Source of the DNA: Paracoccus denitrificans
GTDB lineage: Bacteria; Pseudomonadota; Alphaproteobacteria; Rhodobacterales; Rhodobacteraceae
Assembly: GCA_003240735.1 (NCBI GenBank)
Contig: QFNE01000016.1
Coordinates: forward strand, 1-62,866
Length of the DNA stretch: 62,866 nucleotides
Reading direction: 5' to 3'
Of the stretch, positions 38,529 through 47,200 are shown piece by piece. The translations under genes and the position numbers were made by a program. Positions within the stretch are counted from its first letter, which is position 1, and every line of letters begins with the position of its first letter. Under the pieces are notes generated by a model. That model was not told the DNA's origin and did no database searches. It saw only the letters and a program-made list of their open reading frames with translations.

Positions 38529-41500
38529 GCCAAAGCTTCAACATCGCGATGGTTCTGCGCGCTGACGTGTCGTCAGCGAAGGCCGCTCTGAAAGATGTGA
38601 CCGGTGGTCTCAAGGAGGTCGAAGCAACCGCCGACCGCTCAAAGGGCGCACTCCAGCGAGAAGCGGTCGAGCTCGAGGCACTGGCGGCGGCAGCTGCGAA
38701 AGCAGCGCTGTCGGCCGACGAGCTGGCAGCAGCAGAGAAACGCCGACAATCCGCGCGGGTGATGGCGATCCACGGACCTGTCGTGCCCGCTGTTGCATCC
38801 AACGCAAATGCCAGCTGGCGCACTGCCGAGACAGCCGCGACATCACTCCAGAAGGCCGTGTCAGGTCTCAATGCATCATTGGGCAGCCAGGCCCGCGAAG
38901 CCGTCGAGGCGGCTCAAGGCGCGCGCGCATGGAAGGGTGCGATGGATGAGGTGCGGGCGTCGTTCAACCCGCTTTTCGCCGCGAGCCGTCAGTATGAGCT
39001 CGAGCTGCGCCGCATTGCAGACGCGGAAGAGTTGGGCGCGATATCGGCACGGGAGGCGGCTGCCGCCAGAAGCCGTGCGGCGGCGCAACTGGCGCCGGTG
39101 ACACAGGGTCCAGCGAACCGAAACGGCACGCCAGGCACGCACATTACTGCGAACCTCGCAGCCCAAGGCAACGACATCGTCATGATGGCGATGGCGGGTC
39201 AAAGCCCCCTGCAGCTTGCCCTTCAGCAGGGCACGCAGGTGTCTCAGGTCTTCAACAGCCTCGAGAAGGGCACGAGCATCACTTCAGCCTTGGCGGGCGG
39301 GATTGCGTCGATGATCAATCCCGTATCGCTGGCGACGATCGGGATCATTGCGCTGGGAACCTTCGGCGTGCAGGCCCTCACGAAGCTGATACCGCCCCAA
39401 AAGAGCGCGGCTGACGGCTTCAAGGCGCTGACGGATGGATTGGACCGATACGCGTCGCGCGCCGCTCAGGTGGGCTCGGCCGATGAATTGTCACGGCATT
39501 TTGGGTCGGCCGCGCTGCAAGCACAGGGGCTGCTGCGCGACATCCAGGCGCTCGAGCGAATGAAGATCCTGAAAGACAGCGGCGACTGGATGGGTGCGGC
39601 CGGGCTCGAGATCATGGGCGGTCCCGATGCGAGCATCGCATCCCAGTTCGGCACATTGCAGCGCATGTTCGGCGAAGCGAGTTGGTACAATGCCGGCGGT
39701 TTGGGACGTATCAACGAAGCTTCCAGCCCACGGGCATGGGAAGCTAGAGAGGCAGTCCGGAATGCCCGTGATGTGGTGAAGGGCGGCGGCTCGATCGACG
39801 AGCAGATCGCCGCGGCGGAGCGGCTCAAAGCCGCTCTCGATCCAGCGACCACGCTTCAAGGCAAACAGGCTGACCAAGCGCGTGAATGGGTGATCCAGAT
39901 CACGGAAGGCATTCTCAAGCTCAAACAGTTGAAAGCTCTGGATGACAACTCGGCCAACACCCAGGCCGCGCGGCAGCTGACGGCCGACCTGCAGCGTCAA
40001 GCGGCGCTTCAGTCGACCATCGCCATCTTCGGAAAGGACAGCGCCGAGGTGCGCCGGCTTGAGCTGGTGCAGTCGAAGTTGGTGACCGCCGAGAAACTGC
40101 GCCAGATGGGCTTTGACAGCCGGAGCATTCAATTCAAGACCGCAATGGCTGCCATCGACCAGATGGCAACGGCTCAGCTGATGGCTCAGTCCCAGGCGCG
40201 CCGCGATGCGGACAGCGTGAAGCTTGCCGATCTGGCAATGGAACGCACCCTGATCGGGGCGACCAACGCCGAGCGTGCACGCGCGACCGCGATGGCGCAG
40301 GTCGATCGCGACATTCAGGAGCAAAAGGTCGGCCTCTACGACGCGCTGATCATGCGCGCCAACGCCCTGCTTGGCGTCGAACTGCAGATCGGCACCGAAC
40401 GGAAGAAAGCTGATCGTGATCGCCAGCTGGCCATGACGACCGACGCGATCGACGCGCAGATCGGTCTGGCACGCGATCCGCTGACCCGGGCCGATCTGGA
40501 GGCACAGCGCGAGTATGCCCGGGTCTTGAACGACACCAAGGACGCGACGCTTGCGCAGGCCGAGGCGAGCCGCGTGCGCACCAAGACCCTGACTGAAGCG
40601 ATCAACGCCGGCCGTGTGCAGGCGTCTGACATGATCGAGGAGGTGGTAATCCGTCAGCGCGTGGCGGCGCAAGTTGCTGCAGGCACAACGCTCGCCAGTG
40701 AGGCGAACCGGGTCATCCAGCAGGAACTGGCACTGCGCACGCTCGTCAGGGCTGCAGCCCGTGCCGAAGGGGATGAAAAGCGCGACCTGCAGGCCGCAAT
40801 CGAAGGCGCTCGGATCGCACAAGCGGCGATGGCGGCCGAAGATCGGCGTGGTGCCCAAAATGAATACTTGCGCGGCGCAACTGAGCGGGTCGAACAGGCC
40901 CGCTTGGAATTGGCCCTGATCGGGCAGTCAGCCACCGTGCACGCCCGGGTGCTCGCGATGGTTCAAGCCGAGCGCGAGATCCGCGCTCAAGGACTGACAG
41001 GCGAAGGCGCGGACTACACCCGGAGACAGGCACGACTGACGTTGGAGCTCAACCAGCAGATCGAAGCGCAGGCCGATGCCTGGCGGTCGGTTCAGTCTGC
41101 GGGTGAAAGCGCGATCGATGCGGTGTTCGACAAGCTGAAGGGCGGCGATCTCAAGGGTGCGCTTGGCTCCATGCTGGACGAGCTCAACAAGGGCTTCTTC
41201 CAGCTCGGCGTCGCGAATCCGCTGAAGAACATGATCTTCGGCTCCAACCTCGGCACCCTCGACGACGTGGGTGGCGTGCGCGGCATCATGGCACGTCTGT
41301 CCGGAAAAACCCCATTGGACGAGGCCGGTCTGATAGCCAAAGCCGCGCAGCCTGTCCAAGCCATGCAGATCGCCGCGGCATCGGTCACAATCAACGCGGC
41401 CGCGATGAACATGCCCGCGGGCGCGCAAGGACTGCTCGCCGGTCTTCCAGGCGCGACCGCCAACATGAACAGCGCTCCGTTCACCGACAAGAATGGTGTC

Positions 41501-42529
41501 GCCGCCCAGATCTGGAACTTCTTCTCGGGCAAAGGGCTGGCGTCGCATCAGGTCGCAGCCATCCTCGGGCATGCCAACGCGGAAAGCGGCTTCAACCCGG
41601 GTGCTGTCGGCGATGGCGGGAATGCCCATGGCCTGTTCCAATGGAACGACCGGCGCCACAAGCTCTTCAGTCATATCGGCGGACGCCAGAACATCGGCGA
41701 CGTGCAGAAGCAGCTCGAGTTCATGTGGCATGAGTTCATGACCACCGAGTCCGGGGCGTATTCGAGGTTGAAGGCTGCCCCCGATGTTCGCAGTGCGACG
41801 TGGGCTATGCAGGGGTTTGAGCGCCCGTCGGGATATAAAGCCAATGCGATGGGATCCGGCATGCACTGGGACAAGCGCCTCGCAGGCGCCGAGCAAGCCA
41901 TGACCACATTTGCCAACACCACCGCGTCCAGTGCCGTCGCAGTTCAACAGATTGGTCAGACGTCTCAGGCAGCTGCAGGTCAGGTGGATCAGATGGGCGC
42001 TGGAATGGGTCAGTTCGGCGGCGCTTTGCAACAGATCCTTGGCTCGGCCGTGTCCGGTGACAAGGGAGGCCTCCTTGGCGGCCTGATCAGTCTCGGGGGG
42101 CAATGGCTCATGAGCAAGGTGCCAGCCGTGCCGGGGTTCTCGGCCGGTGGTCCAACTGGAGGGTCTGACCCAGCCCGTGTTGCAGGCGTCGTTCACGAGC
42201 AGGAGTTCGTGTTCAGTGCGCCGGCTGTGCGCCGAATAGGTCCGGCCAATCTCGAAGCGCTCCATCGTGGATCGATGCGCGGCTTTCGCGCGGGTGGACG
42301 TGTCACCCGATCGAACGTCGGCGGTGGTGCAGCGGGCAGCGGCGTTGGTCCAAGTGGCGGCAGTGGAAGTGTCACCTTTGCCCCGTCCTTTGACCTGCGC
42401 GGCGCAACCGATCCCATGGAGACGCGTCGGCAGGCGATGCGAGGCATGGAAGCTGCACTCGAGGCGTATGACAAGGCTATGCCGCGTCGCATGCGCGAGA
42501 TCACCGGCGACCGAAAGGTTGTCGTCTGA
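38525..42529 (+). CDS. Tail tape measure protein with embedded tail lysozyme domain
   Basis: This 1334-residue protein sets tail length. It has long helical Ala/Gln/Glu-rich regions, a hydrophobic stretch (SALAGGIASMINPVSLATIGIIALGTFGV, ~residues 258-286) and an IAMVLRADVSSAKAALKDVTGGLKEVEATADRSKGAL amino end typical of tape measures. At about residues 990-1120 a phage tail lysozyme domain is present (IWNFFSGKGLASHQVAAILGHANAESGFNPGAVGDGGNAHGLFQWNDRRHKLF), probably for cutting peptidoglycan during DNA entry. The ATG at 38525 overlaps the chaperone stop (ATGA). By the usual ~1.5 angstrom per residue, a tail of roughly 200 nm is expected. Confidence 0.92.
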   Translation: MSQSFNIAMVLRADVSSAKAALKDVTGGLKEVEATADRSKGALQREAVELEALAAAAAKAALSADELAAAEKRRQSARVMAIHGPVVPAVASNANASWRTAETAATSLQKAVSGLNASLGSQAREAVEAAQGARAWKGAMDEVRASFNPLFAASRQYELELRRIADAEELGAISAREAAAARSRAAAQLAPVTQGPANRNGTPGTHITANLAAQGNDIVMMAMAGQSPLQLALQQGTQVSQVFNSLEKGTSITSALAGGIASMINPVSLATIGIIALGTFGVQALTKLIPPQKSAADGFKALTDGLDRYASRAAQVGSADELSRHFGSAALQAQGLLRDIQALERMKILKDSGDWMGAAGLEIMGGPDASIASQFGTLQRMFGEASWYNAGGLGRINEASSPRAWEAREAVRNARDVVKGGGSIDEQIAAAERLKAALDPATTLQGKQADQAREWVIQITEGILKLKQLKALDDNSANTQAARQLTADLQRQAALQSTIAIFGKDSAEVRRLELVQSKLVTAEKLRQMGFDSRSIQFKTAMAAIDQMATAQLMAQSQARRDADSVKLADLAMERTLIGATNAERARATAMAQVDRDIQEQKVGLYDALIMRANALLGVELQIGTERKKADRDRQLAMTTDAIDAQIGLARDPLTRADLEAQREYARVLNDTKDATLAQAEASRVRTKTLTEAINAGRVQASDMIEEVVIRQRVAAQVAAGTTLASEANRVIQQELALRTLVRAAARAEGDEKRDLQAAIEGARIAQAAMAAEDRRGAQNEYLRGATERVEQARLELALIGQSATVHARVLAMVQAEREIRAQGLTGEGADYTRRQARLTLELNQQIEAQADAWRSVQSAGESAIDAVFDKLKGGDLKGALGSMLDELNKGFFQLGVANPLKNMIFGSNLGTLDDVGGVRGIMARLSGKTPLDEAGLIAKAAQPVQAMQIAAASVTINAAAMNMPAGAQGLLAGLPGATANMNSAPFTDKNGVAAQIWNFFSGKGLASHQVAAILGHANAESGFNPGAVGDGGNAHGLFQWNDRRHKLFSHIGGRQNIGDVQKQLEFMWHEFMTTESGAYSRLKAAPDVRSATWAMQGFERPSGYKANAMGSGMHWDKRLAGAEQAMTTFANTTASSAVAVQQIGQTSQAAAGQVDQMGAGMGQFGGALQQILGSAVSGDKGGLLGGLISLGGQWLMSKVPAVPGFSAGGPTGGSDPARVAGVVHEQEFVFSAPAVRRIGPANLEALHRGSMRGFRAGGRVTRSNVGGGAAGSGVGPSGGSGSVTFAPSFDLRGATDPMETRRQAMRGMEAALEAYDKAMPRRMREITGDRKVVV

Positions 42530-43191
42530 TGGCCTTCAGCTTTCCCCTTGCCCTAGACCAGTTCTGGACGTCACTCCCGATCGCCAGCTGCTCATTTATC
42601 CCATCATCGACCGTCATGGTGACGCGGACCCGAGGTGGCGAAGTCATGCGCGCCGAGATCGGCTCAAGGCTTTGGACCGCGACCGTCAGGCTGGGGCTCA
42701 TGACCCGGGCAGAGGCCGCAACAGTGGTGCCAATGCTGCACCTGCTTCGTGGCGGAGCAGGAAGCTTCTTCGCGTTTGACCCGCTGCGCGCCTTTCCGCG
42801 CGGAGACTTCGGTGGAGCGTCGCTTGCCCAGTCAAGCGTGGTCATTCGCAGCATAGCAGCCAATAGCCGAGAGCTGACTCTGTCGGGATTGCCCCCCTAT
42901 TACACGCTTCAGCGTGGCGACATGCTTGCGTTCAGCTATGGTTCGAACCCTGTTAGATACGGCTTGCATCAGGTTGTGACCGCAAGTGTGAGGGCTTGGT
43001 CTACCGGCATAACGCCGACCATCGAGGTCGTACCACCCCTTAGATCGGGAGCAAGTGTTAATCTTGCCGTTTCGCTGGTTCAACCAGCCTGCAAGATGGT
43101 GCTCGATCCTGACAGCTATGACCCGGGATCCGAGCGATCCGGGGGCGTAGTCGAGGGCGTTTCGTTCTCGATGCAGCAATCGCTGAGGTAA
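42529..43191 (+). CDS. Distal tail-like protein
   Basis: This 220-residue protein starts on the last base of the tape measure stop. The sequence is beta-rich: FPLALDQFWTSLPIASCSFIPSSTVMVTRTRGGEVMRAEIGSRLWTATVRL, then HLLRGGAGSFFAFDPLRAFP, and a carboxy region with KMVLDPDSYDPGSERSGGVVEGVSFSMQQSLR. It occupies the distal-tail (Dit) position before the hub genes. A similar position is filled by gp12-type proteins in Rhodobacterales gene transfer agents. The exact family is uncertain. Confidence 0.7.
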   Translation: MAFSFPLALDQFWTSLPIASCSFIPSSTVMVTRTRGGEVMRAEIGSRLWTATVRLGLMTRAEAATVVPMLHLLRGGAGSFFAFDPLRAFPRGDFGGASLAQSSVVIRSIAANSRELTLSGLPPYYTLQRGDMLAFSYGSNPVRYGLHQVVTASVRAWSTGITPTIEVVPPLRSGASVNLAVSLVQPACKMVLDPDSYDPGSERSGGVVEGVSFSMQQSLR

Positions 43192-43193
43192 TC

Positions 43194-43805
43194 ATGCAGC
43201 CTCGCCCCGCCGCGCTCATCGCACATCTTATTGCCCGCAAGCCCTTCATCGTGAGGCACCTTATCTGGATTAGGGCACGCAACCGCACGTCAGGCGTGCT
43301 CGAGGACATCGGGCTCTGGACTGGCGATGATCATCAAGAGATTGTCGTTGATGGCGTCACGCGCACCTATTACGGCGCAGGCGGCATCGCGCAGATGGAG
43401 GCATTGACCAGCGGTGTCGGCACTGACATCCGCCGCGCGCGCTTGAGCCTCTCGCCGATGGCGCCGGAAGTTGAGATCGCGATTCGCGGTTACGATGTTC
43501 GCCAAGCCCTGGTGGAAATTCACCGTCTTCTGATCGACCCCGAAACCATGCAGGCCATCGGGTCGCCCGTTCGAAGGCTGTCCGGCTGGATCGACGGCGT
43601 CGAGATGACCGTCGCCGGCGGCGCCAACGAGATGCGCTGTGAAGTGACCATCGTCACCAGCTCGCGCGCTGGCACCCGGACGCTTTCGCTCAAGAAGTCC
43701 GACGCGACGCAGCGCCTTCGCAAGACCGCGAGTGGGGTTGATGACCGCTTTTATCAGTACGCCGACCTCTCTGGCGCGGTCCCGGTGCGATGGGGCGAGA
43801 AATGA
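43194..43805 (+). CDS. Tail hub-like protein (minor tail)
   Basis: This 203-residue protein begins LIAHLIARKPFIVRHLIWIRARNRTSGVLEDIGLWTGDD, with DGVTRTYYGAGGIAQMEALTSGVGTDIRRARLSLS in the middle. It sits between the distal-tail protein and the NlpC-like gene, the place of DUF2163-type hub proteins in related phages and gene transfer agents. I place it in the tail tip on position and beta-rich composition; homology is not certain. It overlaps the next gene by four bases. Confidence 0.65.
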   Translation: MQPRPAALIAHLIARKPFIVRHLIWIRARNRTSGVLEDIGLWTGDDHQEIVVDGVTRTYYGAGGIAQMEALTSGVGTDIRRARLSLSPMAPEVEIAIRGYDVRQALVEIHRLLIDPETMQAIGSPVRRLSGWIDGVEMTVAGGANEMRCEVTIVTSSRAGTRTLSLKKSDATQRLRKTASGVDDRFYQYADLSGAVPVRWGEK

Positions 43806-44209
43806 GGCTGTTCAACTGGGAAAGCCGTTTGTCGTCCTACATCACGCGCGTGGCCAGCGAGGGGTTTGCTCTGGGCACCCATGACTGTGCGCTGTTCGCC
43901 GCCGGTGGGGTCGAGGCCGTCACAGGCACAGATCCTGCGGCCGATTGGAGGGGCAAGTACAACACGATGGCCAGCGGCCTGCGCCTGGTCAGGACAGCTG
44001 GTTATGAGGATCACGTTGTGGCCGCAGCGGCCCTCCATCCCCAGATCGCGGCCGGAGACGCGATGCCGGGAGATCTGGCTGTCGTCCCGACGGAGGAGCA
44101 CCGGTTGGCGCTTGGAATTGTCCAGGGCTCACTGGTCTACGTGCTCTCCCGCGATCGGATCGGCCTCGTTCCGTCAGGAGCGGCCGTCAAGTTTCTGGGA
44201 GTGCGATAA
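43802..44209 (+). CDS. NlpC/P60-like tail-tip protein (DUF6950-like)
   Basis: This 135-residue protein has an NlpC-like amino motif: RLSSYITRVASEGFALGTHDCALFAAGGVEAVTGTDPAADWRGKYNTMASGLRL. The cysteine in THDCALFAA is the probable nucleophile, and EHRLALGI may supply the histidine side. Such small proteins precede the J-like fibre in Rhodobacterales phages and gene transfer agents and may trim peptidoglycan during entry. Whether it is catalytically active is not certain. The ATG at 43802 overlaps the previous stop. Confidence 0.78.
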   Translation: MRLFNWESRLSSYITRVASEGFALGTHDCALFAAGGVEAVTGTDPAADWRGKYNTMASGLRLVRTAGYEDHVVAAAALHPQIAAGDAMPGDLAVVPTEEHRLALGIVQGSLVYVLSRDRIGLVPSGAAVKFLGVR

Positions 44210-47200
44210 TGCCCCAGTTGGCGATGGCCGCGGTGACGACATTCTCGGGCTGGATGGCATCCAGTGCGACCGCCACGGTCATGGGCAACCTGCTTATCAG
44301 CACGGCCGTCAGCTCTCTGAGCTCGTTCGTGATGAAGCAGAACATGCGCGGCAATCAGCCCGGGCTGCGTACGGAGCACACCACCGACGGCGGCGACAAG
44401 CCGATGTCGTTCGTTCTTGGCTGGTACGCGACCGACGGGCACATGGTCTGCCCGCCCATGTCACACGGCAAGTTTGACGATTGGGACAATGCGTACCTGA
44501 CCTACGTCGTGTCACTCGGGAACGTGCCGGGCGCCAAGCTTGAGAGCGTTATCATTGATGACGAGGAAGTCCGCTTCAGCGGCACTGACGCGACGTTCAC
44601 GCAAGGCGGAGCGATTCCAGCAGGCAAGCCTGACTGGTGGTATCGTCAGCAGGGCATGGATCCGGCCAACCCCAGCGCCGCACGTCCGAACGTGACGCCC
44701 GGCCGGCCCGCCGACAGCGATGAGTTTCGCGACAAGATCTGGCTTCGTTACTATGACGGCAGCCAGACCACCGCTGACCCCTATCTCTTGAAGGTTTATG
44801 GCACCGGGACGAAGTGGGACACGACCTCCAAGCGGCCTTGGACGGAAGACATGGTCGGCACCGGGACGTGCTACGCCATCCTGACATTCCGCTTCAGTCG
44901 CAAGAGTTTTACCGGCCTTCCGCGCTGTCGGTTCATCATTGCGGGTACACCGCTCTACGATCCTCGCAAGGACAGCTCTGCCGGCGGTGACGGGGTCCAG
45001 CGCTGGAGCAACCCCTCCACGTGGCAGACATCCACCAACGCTATCGTGCTAGCATATAACATCCTCCGCGGCATCCCGATCGCAGGTGGCCCGCTCTGGG
45101 GCTATGGCGTCGATCTGAGCGCGTTGCCGTTCGCCACATGGGCGCCTGCAATGAACGCGGCGGCCGAGATGTTGGACGGTGCGCTGCGCTGGCAGGCAGG
45201 TTATGAAGTCTCGGTCGAGGATGAGCCGTCTGACGTGCTCGACGAAATCCTGAAGGCCGCATGCGCGAAGGTCGCCGAAGTGGGTGGCGTCTGGCGGGTC
45301 CGTGTTGGTCCGCCGGCATCACCGGTGCTGTTTTTGACTGATGATGACTTGGTCGTTGATGAAGATGCGACGAATACGCCGTTCCCAGGGCTCGCGCAGA
45401 CGTTCAATGCGGTCCATGCCAGCTATCCAGAGCCCAAGGCGCTGTGGAAGGTAAAAGACGCCCCGCCGCGCTATAACCCTGATCTCGAAGCCGCCGATCA
45501 AAATCGGCGCCTGGTTGCCGAACTGAACCTGCCGGCTTGCCCGTGGAAAAGTCAGGTTCAACGGGTGATGAAGGCCTATATCCGCGAAGAGCGGCGCTTC
45601 CGTCGGCACGTCGTCACCCTGCCTCCAGACGCAGAGGCGCTTGAGCCACTCGACGTCATCGCCTTGACCAGCATGGAGAACGGCTATGCCAGCAAGCTGT
45701 TCGAGGTGGCCGAAGTCTCCGAGCACCCTGATACGCTGAATGTCACGGTATCGATGCTCGAGGTCGACCCGTCCGATTACGACTTTCAGGCGGGCGACCT
45801 GCTGCCCAGCCCGATTGCACCCAACGTGGTCCCACGCCCTGTCGCCGTCACGCCTCAGTTCTTCACGGCCGAGGGTATCGCGCTCGTTCGCGACGGACGG
45901 CCACGAGGAGTGGCGGCGCGCCTTCGTTGGGGAGGCTGGGCGCTCTCTGATGTGAGCTCGGTCAGGTGGGAAACGCGCCTGTCTGGGCAGACCGATGCCG
46001 CGCGCGGCGTCATGGCGAGCCCAGAAGAGGGTGAAACGATAGTCTCGCCCGGTCTGACGCCAACGACAGCTTACGAGGCTCGGATATCATTTATAACCGC
46101 ATCGGGCCGGGATGCGGCCTGGACGGCATGGAAGTCATTCATCACGCCTGCCGCGCCGGTCGCCTGGGATGATCTGGCCAAAGATCTCCAGGACAATCTT
46201 GATGCGGGTCAGGCCCGGATTGATGCAGCCGAGAAGGATGCGCAGGCGGCGGCCAAACAGGCCAAGGACGCCACAGCGGCGGCAGATGCCGCGCAGAAGT
46301 ACGCCACCGAACAGGTCCAAAAGGCCCGCGAAGACTTCGCGGTGGATATTCAGACCTCGGTGGAGGCTGCAGGGCAATCAAAGGTGGCCCGTGACGCATC
46401 TGAAGCGGCGGCGAAAAGCGCACTAGAAGGTGCCGGCAAATCCGCGGACTCGGCAAAGTCTGCAGATGGGTCCGCAAAGGCCGCAGCGGGGAGCGCCAAG
46501 ACAGCATCGGAAGAATCCACCAAAGCCGGGAAGTCTGCCACGGCGGCGGCGGCTGATGCCACCACGGCAGTAACCGCGCGCGGTGACGCCGAGACGTTCA
46601 CGAAACAAGCGTCCTCGTCAGCGACCGAGGCCGACAAGTCCAAGGTGGCGGCGCAGACGGCATCTGGCGTGGCAGTGGAAGCGAAAGGCAAGGCAGAAAA
46701 GGCCAGCGGCGATGCGTCGGGGTCCGCTAAGGCCGCAAGTGAGTCGGAGACTTTAGCGGGTGCTTCAGCAAAAGACGCTAAGCGGGAGGCGGGTGTCGCA
46801 ACAAAGCAGCGCCAGGACGCCGAAACGGCGGCGGGCGCGGCGTTTACGTCAGAGAAAAGCGCGGCCACGGCCAAGCAGGACGCCGAGAAAGCATCGGCGG
46901 CGGCACAGCGATCGGCAGACATATCGGCCACCATCGCCTCGCGCGGTTCATCCGTTCTGGAAGATCAGTTTCTCTCGCATCCGGGCTGGGGGCGGCGCGC
47001 CTCGACCGGCGGCTCCATCGTGCCCAACATGGTCTATCCGACGGGCAACACATGGCAGTTTGATCTGACCGCCGACCAAGGCAACGTCTTCCAAGCCATG
47101 AACGCCACGTCCTCTGGGCTGTGGACGGGTCAGATCAACGCGCGCGGCTATGTCGTCGAGATCGAAATGAACCGCACCGGCAGCCTGTCTGGTGCCGGCG

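Noticed and set aside
39491..42265. Two long leftward open frames (455 and 445 codons) opposite the tape measure gene.
   Set aside because: Shadow frames of a real coding region with no ribosome sites or family resemblance.
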